Source of the DNA: an uncultured Anaerosacchariphilus sp.
GTDB lineage: Bacteria > Bacillota > Clostridia > Lachnospirales > Lachnospiraceae
Length of the DNA: 13,037 bases
Reading direction: 5' to 3'
Assembly (NCBI GenBank): GCA_934402125.1
Contig: CAKRTY010000015.1
Span: 1-13,037, forward strand
The notes below the pieces were generated by a model. That model made no database searches and had not been told where the DNA came from. It saw nothing but the letters and a program-made list of their open reading frames with translations. Positions 8,033-13,037 of this stretch are shown piece after piece (positions within the stretch are counted from its first letter, which is position 1; every line of letters begins with the position of its first letter). A program made the translations under genes and the position numbers.

Positions 8033-8057
8033 ACAGAAACGGAGCAGAAGGAGCGGC

Positions 8058-8822
8058 ATGGGAAAATTTCAGGAACGGAAACAGGTAAAAGAACGGAAAC
8101 GGAGAGGAAAAGGTTTTCTGGCGGCGCTGGTGATTTTCCTGCTGCTGGCATTGGCGGCAGTGGGCCTCATCAGTCTGTCCAAAATCCGTAAGGTGGAGAT
8201 TACCGGCAACAGCTTCTATAGTGAGCAGGAGATCAGAGACCGGATTATCACGGATCGCTACAGCCAGAATTCCCTGTATCTCTATCTGAAATATAAGTAT
8301 TTTAACAAGGAGGAGATTCCCTTTATCGATAAGATTGAGGTGAGTCTGAAGGGACCGGGCAGTGTGAAAATCCGCGTCTACGAGAAAAGCGTCATCGGCT
8401 ACGTGACCTATATGGGATCTAATTTTTATTTTGACAAGGACGGCGTGGTGGTGGAGAGCTCTGCCGATGTCAAGGAGGGAATTCCCTGTATCTCCGGCGT
8501 GAAATTCAGTTCCCTGGCCCTGTATCAGAAGCTTCAGGTGGAGGACGACAAGATTTTCAGTCGTATCTTAAATATCACCCAGCTTCTGAAGAAATACGAG
8601 CTGAGTCCGGACAAGATTGAATTTGGCAGGGATTTGAGTCTGACCCTGTATTTTGCCGAGGTGAAGGTGGCCCTGGGAAGCGGGGACAATCTGGAGGATA
8701 AGGTGGGACGGCTCCACGAGCTGTACAGCGATTTGGAAGGGCTGTCCGGAACCCTGCGGATGGAAAATTATACCTCAGATTCCAAATTTATCAGCTTCGA
8801 AAAGGACAGTTCCGGGGAATAG
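8058..8822 (+). CDS. ftsQ: Cell division protein FtsQ/DivIB
   Basis: FtsQ/DivIB is a single-pass divisome protein that, with FtsL and FtsB/DivIC, links the cytoplasmic ring to the septal wall synthases and regulates them. The 254 residues show a strongly basic N-terminus (KQVKERKRRGK), one membrane helix (about 19-40), a POTRA domain starting at KIRKVEITGNSFYSEQEI (42-59) and running to about 110, and a beta domain to about 245 followed by a short hydrophilic end. Sequence conservation in this family is low, but topology, POTRA motif and position after mur genes and before ftsZ agree. The ribosome site AAGGAG (8048-8053) is 4 bases before the ATG, and the gene begins 25 bases after murA, so it is probably the last gene of that operon. 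Confidence 0.93.
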   Translation: MGKFQERKQVKERKRRGKGFLAALVIFLLLALAAVGLISLSKIRKVEITGNSFYSEQEIRDRIITDRYSQNSLYLYLKYKYFNKEEIPFIDKIEVSLKGPGSVKIRVYEKSVIGYVTYMGSNFYFDKDGVVVESSADVKEGIPCISGVKFSSLALYQKLQVEDDKIFSRILNITQLLKKYELSPDKIEFGRDLSLTLYFAEVKVALGSGDNLEDKVGRLHELYSDLEGLSGTLRMENYTSDSKFISFEKDSSGE

Positions 8823-8862
8823 CGTATAGAAAAAAATAATTTTGGAAATGTTATAAATAGGC

Positions 8863-8891
8863 TTGATAAATTTCTGGAAAAAAGTTATCAT
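8863..8891 (+). promoter_or_regulatory. Probable sigma-A promoter P1 of ftsZ
   Basis: TTGATA (8863-8868) and TATCAT (8886-8891) each match the consensus at five of six positions and are separated by exactly 17 bases, the optimum. The predicted start near 8898 leaves a leader of about 75 bases before ftsZ. It lies in a 151-base AT-rich gap between ftsQ and ftsZ that otherwise contains no gene. This would let ftsZ be expressed independently of the upstream wall operon. Confidence 0.72.
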
Positions 8892-8908
8892 ATGTGGTAT
8901 GAGAAAAA

Positions 8909-8936
8909 TTGGAAGTTCTCTGCCTTCGGGTATGAT
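8909..8936 (+). promoter_or_regulatory. Possible second promoter P2 of ftsZ
   Basis: TTGGAA (8909-8914) and TATGAT (8931-8936) match sigma-A elements at four and five of six positions with a 16-base spacer. The predicted start, near 8943, would give a leader of about 30 bases. It is weaker than the promoter just upstream. Tandem promoters in front of ftsZ are known in other bacteria, so both may be real, but this one could be chance in AT-rich DNA. Confidence 0.4.
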
Positions 8937-8973
8937 TTATGAGAATAATAGAGGGAAATAGGAGGGCAAAGTT

Positions 8974-10143
8974 TTGCTTGAGATTATGATGAACGATGCA
9001 GAAGCCGCAGCCAGAATTATCGTGATTGGAGTGGGCGGTGCCGGAAATAATGCAGTAAACCGGATGATAGATGAGCAGATCGCAGGCGTAGAGTTTGTGG
9101 GAGTGAATACGGACAAGCAGGCGCTGCAGTTCTGTAAGGCAGAGCGTGCCATTCAGATCGGTGAGAAGCTGACCAAGGGACTGGGCGCGGGAGCCAAGCC
9201 GGAGATCGGTGAGAAGGCTGCCGAGGAGAGCATCGAGGAGATCAAGGAAGCCATCCAGGGCGCGGATATGGTATTTGTTACCTGCGGTATGGGCGGCGGT
9301 ACCGGAACCGGCGGAGCGCCGGTGATCGCCAAGCTGGCCAAGGATATGGGTATCCTGACAGTCGGCGTTGTGACGAAGCCCTTCCGTTTTGAGAATAAAG
9401 TACGGATGCAGAATGCGATGACAGGAATCCAGAAGCTGAAGGAGAGTGTGGATACTCTGATCGTGATCCCCAACGATAAGCTGCTGGAGATCGTAGATCG
9501 CCGCACTACCATGCCGGACGCGCTGAAGAAGGCCGATGAGGTCCTGCAGCAGGCGGTACAGGGAATCACAGATCTGATTAACCTGCCGGCTCTGATCAAT
9601 CTGGACTTCGCGGATGTGCAGACCGTTATGACAGACAAGGGTATCGCGCATATCGGTATCGGTTCCGGTAAGGGCGATGACAAGGCTCTGGACGCAGTAA
9701 AGCAGGCAGTTGCCAGCCCGCTTCTGGAGACCACCATTGTGGGTGCTTCCCATGTCATCATCAATATTTCCGGAGACATTTCCCTTATGGATGCCAACGA
9801 CGCTGCAAGCTACGTGCAGGATCTGGCAGGCGACGACGCCAATATTATCTTTGGTGCGATGTATGATGATACATACACCGATGAAGCCACCATTACCGTC
9901 ATTGCGACCGGACTGGATGAGAACAGCAGCACCAAGGTTCTGCCGAAGAGCAGCAGCTTTGGAAAGATGCCGGCTACAGCGGCGAAGCCGTCCTTTGAGT
10001 CCAACGGACAGAGCGCAACGCAGACTACCGCGGAGCCGCCGGTATTCAAGCCCCTGCCGGGTCTGAATATGCCGAAGCGTCCCGAGAGCCGGGTTCCGGA
10101 AACAGAGATTAAGATTCCGGAGTTTTTACAGAGAAATAAATAA
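8974..10143 (+). CDS. ftsZ: Cell division protein FtsZ (TTG start)
   Basis: FtsZ is the tubulin-like GTPase that forms the Z ring and recruits the divisome. The 389 residues show the N-terminal nucleotide-binding segment [16 protein letters not shown] (17-32), the tubulin signature GGGTGTG (107-113), the T7 loop NLDFADV (209-215) with the catalytic acids, a linker (about 320-380) and the conserved C-terminal peptide IPEFLQR (381-387) that docks membrane anchors and regulators. I chose TTG at 8974 because AGGAGG (8960-8965) lies 8 bases before it and the protein then begins MLE, as in B. subtilis; the ATGs at 8986 and 8989 are about 20 bases from the ribosome site. No ftsA precedes it, so tethering must rely on SepF or an FtsA encoded elsewhere. 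Own promoter and terminator are visible. Confidence 0.98.
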   Translation: MLEIMMNDAEAAARIIVIGVGGAGNNAVNRMIDEQIAGVEFVGVNTDKQALQFCKAERAIQIGEKLTKGLGAGAKPEIGEKAAEESIEEIKEAIQGADMVFVTCGMGGGTGTGGAPVIAKLAKDMGILTVGVVTKPFRFENKVRMQNAMTGIQKLKESVDTLIVIPNDKLLEIVDRRTTMPDALKKADEVLQQAVQGITDLINLPALINLDFADVQTVMTDKGIAHIGIGSGKGDDKALDAVKQAVASPLLETTIVGASHVIINISGDISLMDANDAASYVQDLAGDDANIIFGAMYDDTYTDEATITVIATGLDENSSTKVLPKSSSFGKMPATAAKPSFESNGQSATQTTAEPPVFKPLPGLNMPKRPESRVPETEIKIPEFLQRNK

Positions 10144-10154
10144 TCAGAGAAAAG

Positions 10155-10188
10155 AAGGGGCTGACGCAGTGGTGCGGACAGCCCTTTT
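10155..10188 (+). terminator. Intrinsic terminator after ftsZ
   Basis: AAGGGGCTG (10155-10163) pairs with CAGCCCTTT (10179-10187), with one G-U pair, and an inner CGCA/TGCG stem closes a GTGG loop. The 3' arm ends in four T residues, then CC and TT. This is a convincing intrinsic terminator 11 bases after the ftsZ stop. It ends only 4 bases before the ribosome site of the next gene, so that gene depends on read-through or on a promoter I could not find. Confidence 0.72.
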
Positions 10189-10203
10189 CCTTGGAGGAAC
10201 CGT

Positions 10204-11352
10204 ATGAAAACCATTACCATAGAAGAACTGATGAAGCTTGCCCCCGGAGAGAGGATCATTCTGGATGTGCGTCCCCGGGAGGAGTACCAGAGAGGCACCT
10301 TTGCGGGAGCCTTAAGTATGCCGATGAAGGAGATTCCGGAGCGCGTGGATGAAATCCCGAAGGACAAGCCGGTCTGCCTTTTGTGCCACACGGGAGAGCG
10401 GAGCGTGGAGTATGTGGATTACCTGGAGCAGAAGGGCTATGACGCCTGGAACGTGGAGGGCGGATACCGGGCCTATCTGCGCATAGAGCTGGCCCGCTTT
10501 GTGCAGGAGGAGGACGCCCGGAAGGAAAAAACGGCGGAAATCGAGCGCAGTATCATCAAAAAATTCCGAAAGCCCCTGTGGCGGAAATTTACCCAGGCGA
10601 TTCAGGAATATGACCTTATTCAGCCCGGAGACAAAATCGCCGCCTGCATTTCCGGCGGTAAGGACTCCATGTTGATGGCCAAGCTGCTGCAGGAGCTGCA
10701 GCGCCATGGAAAATATCCCTTTGAACTGGTATTTCTGGTGATGAACCCCGGATACAATGCGGACAACTGGAAAATTATCCAGGATAACGCCAAAGTGCTG
10801 GGAATCCCGCTGACGGTATTTGAAAGCGAGATCTTCGATATTGTGGCCGGAGTAGACCGGAATCCCTGCTATCTCTGCGCCCGTATGCGCCGGGGCAATC
10901 TCTACGCGGAGGCGAAGGCCCTGGGCTGCAATAAGATTGCCCTGGGACATCATTTTGACGATGTGGTAGAGACGATCCTGATGGGAATGCTTTACAGCGG
11001 AAAGATTGAAACCATGATGCCCAAGCTGCACAGCAAGAATTTCGAGGGAATGGAGCTGATCCGCCCCATGTATAAAATCAAGGAGGAGGACATCAAGGCC
11101 TGGAGAGATTACCACAAGATTCATTTTATTCAATGCGCCTGCCGCTTTACGGAGAACTGCGCCACCTGTGGAGGAGAGCATGGCTCCAAGCGTGACGAGA
11201 TGAAGGAGCTGATGAAGCAGTTCCGTGCCACCAGTGATGTGATTGAGTCCAACATCTTCCAGAGCGTCCATAACATCAACCTGAGAACCGTCATCGGTTA
11301 TCATAAGGACGATGAGGTTTATAACTTTTTAGATGATTATCAGGAGCGTTAG
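10204..11352 (+). CDS. Rhodanese domain fused to a TtcA-like PP-loop ATPase (putative tRNA sulfurtransferase)
   Basis: Residues 1-100 form a rhodanese domain with LDVRPREEY (20-28) and the active-site loop CHTGERS (C61), able to carry a persulfide. Residues about 120-382 are a TtcA/TtuA-type PP-loop ATPase: SGGKDS (150-155) for ATP, the PCYLCARMRRG segment with C222 and C225, matching the first Fe-S cysteines of TtcA, and GHHFDDVVET (248-257). Near the end lie C311, C313, C319 and C322. TtcA makes 2-thiocytidine at position 32 of tRNAs; ThiI, a different PP-loop thiolase, carries a C-terminal rhodanese, so a sulfur-relay role is a reasonable inference. The exact tRNA position is unknown, and a related PP-loop substrate is possible. 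GGAGG (10193-10197) lies 6 bases before the ATG. It lies between ftsZ and spoIIGA with no evident functional link to either. Confidence 0.85.
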   Translation: MKTITIEELMKLAPGERIILDVRPREEYQRGTFAGALSMPMKEIPERVDEIPKDKPVCLLCHTGERSVEYVDYLEQKGYDAWNVEGGYRAYLRIELARFVQEEDARKEKTAEIERSIIKKFRKPLWRKFTQAIQEYDLIQPGDKIAACISGGKDSMLMAKLLQELQRHGKYPFELVFLVMNPGYNADNWKIIQDNAKVLGIPLTVFESEIFDIVAGVDRNPCYLCARMRRGNLYAEAKALGCNKIALGHHFDDVVETILMGMLYSGKIETMMPKLHSKNFEGMELIRPMYKIKEEDIKAWRDYHKIHFIQCACRFTENCATCGGEHGSKRDEMKELMKQFRATSDVIESNIFQSVHNINLRTVIGYHKDDEVYNFLDDYQER

Positions 11353-11356
11353 ATCC

Positions 11357-11373
11357 TGTCGAATCCCGTAGAA
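11357..11373 (+). promoter_or_regulatory. Tandem Spo0A (0A) boxes upstream of spoIIGA
   Basis: TGTCGAA (11357-11363) is a perfect match to the Spo0A binding box. CGTAGAA (11367-11373) matches at five of seven positions and starts exactly 10 bases later, the same helical face, as expected for a Spo0A dimer on tandem boxes. They begin 5 bases after the preceding stop codon and lie about 65-80 bases upstream of the predicted transcription start. A weaker reverse-strand candidate (TTCTGCA, 11382-11388, five of seven to the inverted box) lies closer to the promoter. Spo0A control of spoIIG is established in B. subtilis. Confidence 0.75.
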
Positions 11374-11399
11374 TAAATCCATTCTGCAAATCCCATAAA

Positions 11400-11432
11400 T
11401 TTACAAATTATGCAGCCCGCCTTCTCTATAAT
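11400..11432 (+). promoter_or_regulatory. spoIIG-type promoter with extended spacer
   Basis: TATAAT (11427-11432) is a perfect -10 element. At the normal 17-base spacing there is no -35 match, but TTTACA (11400-11405, five of six) lies 21 bases upstream. B. subtilis spoIIG has the same peculiarity, a sigma-A promoter with a 22-base spacer that works only with phosphorylated Spo0A. The predicted start is near 11439, leaving a leader of about 17 bases before spoIIGA. Confidence 0.72.
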
Positions 11433-11455
11433 GTAGGACAGAAAGAAGGTGGGCT

Positions 11456-12295
11456 GTGTACCATACGCTGTACATAGACGTATTTTTCCTGGAGAATCTG
11501 CTGACAGATTATCTGCTTCTGTCGCTGACAGACCGGCTTATGAAGCTGCGCTCCGGGATCCTGCGAAGGCTTGCGGCAGCCGCCGCGGGCAGTCTGGCAG
11601 TCTGCGTCCTCTACGGACTGGGCTGGCAGAGAAGCATGCTCGGAAAGCTGCTTCTGCATGGGGCGGTCGGGCCATACATGGCGCTGGTAAGCCGGAAATG
11701 GAACAGCCGGCGTCTGCTGCTGCAGAGTATTTTCCTGCTGTATCTGAATGCTTTCCTGCTGGGCGGTATCTTCGGCTGGCTTTGGAATACCTGGCGTTTT
11801 CCGGCGTACCCTTTTTTATTTTTTACGCTGGTAAGCTATGGAATCTTGAAGCTGAGCATGAGAGTTTTATTCCGACAGCGCAGGCAGGAGCAGAGCATCC
11901 GCTCGGTTACGGTCCGGTACCGGGGAAAGGCCTGTACTGTCAGAGCCCTTCTGGATACGGGCAACAGTCTGCGGGATCCGGTTTTCGGAAAGCCTGTGAG
12001 CATCATCACGGAGGGACTGAAAAAACAGCTCCTGGAGGCCGGGGAACCGATCTGGTATCCGATTCCCTACCGGAGTGTAGGCCGGGAGCATGGATTTCTT
12101 CCGGCATTTTACGCAGACGTTCTGGAAATCCGGGAACCGGACGGCAGAAAGCTTAGCAGGGAAAGGCCATTGCTTGGCGTTACCAAAGAACCACTTTCTT
12201 CTGATGAATATTACAGTATGATTCTTCACCCGGCGCTGACAGAGCAGTCCGCCGCAGGTGGGGAGGAGAGTGGGAGGAACGAGATGCAATGCTAA
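11456..12295 (+). CDS. spoIIGA: Sporulation sigma-E processing peptidase SpoIIGA (GTG start)
   Basis: SpoIIGA is the membrane-bound aspartic protease that removes the pro-sequence of sigma-E, probably on a signal from the forespore via SpoIIR. The 279 residues begin [17 protein letters not shown], like other SpoIIGA proteins, with about five hydrophobic segments up to residue 137, then a soluble protease domain. The catalytic motif is DTGN (D167 in LLDTGNSL), followed by the conserved IPYRSVG (203-209) and the LHP motif (257-259) near the end. The GTG start at 11456 is preceded by AAGGTGG (11446-11452), which is close but acceptable; no ATG gives this N-terminus. The last 7 bases overlap sigE, so the protease and its substrate are translated together. 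Expression should depend on the upstream Spo0A-type promoter. Confidence 0.95.
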   Translation: MYHTLYIDVFFLENLLTDYLLLSLTDRLMKLRSGILRRLAAAAAGSLAVCVLYGLGWQRSMLGKLLLHGAVGPYMALVSRKWNSRRLLLQSIFLLYLNAFLLGGIFGWLWNTWRFPAYPFLFFTLVSYGILKLSMRVLFRQRRQEQSIRSVTVRYRGKACTVRALLDTGNSLRDPVFGKPVSIITEGLKKQLLEAGEPIWYPIPYRSVGREHGFLPAFYADVLEIREPDGRKLSRERPLLGVTKEPLSSDEYYSMILHPALTEQSAAGGEESGRNEMQC

Positions 12296-13029
12296 TCAAA
12301 GTGGCGATTCCAAACCAGGTTCAGCTGAAGCTGATCCCCAGTTTTTCGACTTTCTTTGTGGGAAAGCAAAAGGAAATTCATTATATCGGAGGCGCGGAGG
12401 TGCTTCCGGCGCCTCTGAACCCAGAGGAGGAGGCCCGGGCTATCCGAAAGCTTGGGACAGAGGAGGGAAAGGAAGCACGCTCCCTGCTCATTGAGCACAA
12501 TCTGCGGCTGGTGGTTTATATTGCAAAAAAATTCGACAATACCGGCGTGGGCGTGGAGGATCTGATTTCCATTGGAACCATCGGACTTATCAAGGCCATC
12601 AATACCTTCAACAGCGGAAAGAATATCAAGCTGGCGACCTACGCTTCCCGCTGTATTGAAAACGAGATCCTGATGTATCTGCGCCGCAACAACAAAACCA
12701 GGCTGGAGGTATCCATCGACGAGCCCCTGAATGTGGACTGGGACGGCAACGAGCTGCTGCTGTCTGATATTCTCGGCACCGACGAGGACGTCATTTACCG
12801 GGACATCGAGACAGAGATGGAGCGGAAGCTGCTGGACAAGGCGATCGAAACCCTGTCCGAGCGGGAGCGGACCATCGTGGAGCTGCGGTTTGGTCTGAAA
12901 AACCCCCGGGGCGAGGAGATGACCCAGAAGGAGGTGGCAGATCTTCTGGGAATCTCCCAGTCCTATATCTCCCGGCTGGAAAAGAAAATTATCCGGCGGC
13001 TGAAAAAGGAGATTTTGAAGTATGAGTAG
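12289..13029 (+). CDS. sigE: RNA polymerase sporulation sigma factor sigma-E (pro-form)
   Basis: Sigma-E directs early mother-cell gene expression after asymmetric division. The 246-residue product carries a pro-sequence of about 30 residues; the boundary [10 protein letters not shown] (26-35) aligns with the processing region of B. subtilis pro-sigma-E, putting the cut near residues 29-32. Region 2 (about 64-134) contains [25 protein letters not shown] and the highly conserved [19 protein letters not shown]; region 4 (about 182-245) has the helix-turn-helix [21 protein letters not shown] split across 212-232. The gene is complete, with stop at 13027-13029. The ATG at 12289 overlaps the end of spoIIGA; GGAGG (12273-12277) is 11 bases away, rather far. 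The order spoIIGA-sigE is the conserved spoIIG operon; sigG would be expected next but lies beyond the window. Confidence 0.97.
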   Translation: MLIKVAIPNQVQLKLIPSFSTFFVGKQKEIHYIGGAEVLPAPLNPEEEARAIRKLGTEEGKEARSLLIEHNLRLVVYIAKKFDNTGVGVEDLISIGTIGLIKAINTFNSGKNIKLATYASRCIENEILMYLRRNNKTRLEVSIDEPLNVDWDGNELLLSDILGTDEDVIYRDIETEMERKLLDKAIETLSERERTIVELRFGLKNPRGEEMTQKEVADLLGISQSYISRLEKKIIRRLKKEILKYE

Positions 13030-13037
13030 CTTATAGC

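Noticed and set aside
8823..8973. Sigma-H promoter or Spo0A box in front of ftsZ
   Set aside because: I looked for sigma-H-type elements and for TGTCGAA; the nearest candidate (ATAGGC near 8857) lacks a matching -10 at proper spacing, and no 0A box is present.
8851..9753. Reverse-strand open frame of 300 codons opposite ftsZ
   Set aside because: Covered by an unmistakable ftsZ; low-complexity His/Leu-rich product and no upstream signals.
11449..12156. Alternative + strand frame over spoIIGA
   Set aside because: Gly/Ala/Arg-rich product with no family features; the frame starting at 11456 carries the SpoIIGA motifs and overlaps sigE correctly.
1..13037. Mobile elements, CRISPR arrays, tRNA or rRNA genes, riboswitches
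   Set aside because: No transposase or integrase frame, no regular repeats, no cloverleaf or rRNA-like stretch was seen; the coding is nearly continuous.

Overview
The window is part of the chromosomal division and cell wall (dcw) cluster of an endospore-forming Firmicute, running directly into the spoIIG operon. The complete pair spoIIGA-sigE, a Spo0A-type promoter in front of it, tandem class B penicillin-binding proteins, strong AGGAGG-type ribosome binding sites and a moderately high GC content all point to an anaerobic clostridium. Lachnospiraceae is my best guess, from gene order and protein style; no database comparison was made. All ten genes lie on the + strand. No gene-free gap exceeds about 150 bases, and I see no mobile element, CRISPR array, tRNA or rRNA.

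Region 1 (1-8822) makes and polymerises the peptidoglycan precursor at the septum. It holds a 5'-truncated class B PBP, a second class B PBP in the spoVD position, mraY (lipid I synthesis), murD (D-Glu ligase), an ftsW/spoVE-family SEDS glycosyltransferase, murA (first committed step) and ftsQ/divIB. The genes from the second PBP to ftsQ are closely spaced and look like one transcription unit. A long hairpin with a T tract sits between the two PBPs and touches the start codon of the second. murE, murG and murB, which sit in the Bacillus subtilis dcw cluster, are not in this segment, and murA lies where murG/murB would be expected.

Region 2 (8823-10203) is ftsZ on its own. It has a good sigma-A-type promoter, a second weaker one, a TTG start and an intrinsic terminator. 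No ftsA precedes it.

Region 3 (10204-11352) is a single gene fusing an N-terminal rhodanese domain to a TtcA-like PP-loop ATPase. It is probably a tRNA thiolation enzyme with its own sulfur-transfer domain, and has no obvious link to division or sporulation.

Region 4 (11353-13037) is the early mother-cell sporulation switch. A perfect 0A box and a second, weaker one exactly 10 bp away lie upstream of a promoter with an unusually long spacer, followed by spoIIGA (membrane aspartic protease) and sigE (pro-sigma-E). The two genes overlap by 7 bases. The window ends just after sigE, where sigG would follow in B. subtilis.

Most of the content is well-known biology. The items most worth a second look are the Spo0A-type promoter architecture, the rhodanese-PP-loop fusion with extra cysteines, the hairpin that covers the second PBP's initiation region, and the KTA (not KTG) motif in that PBP.
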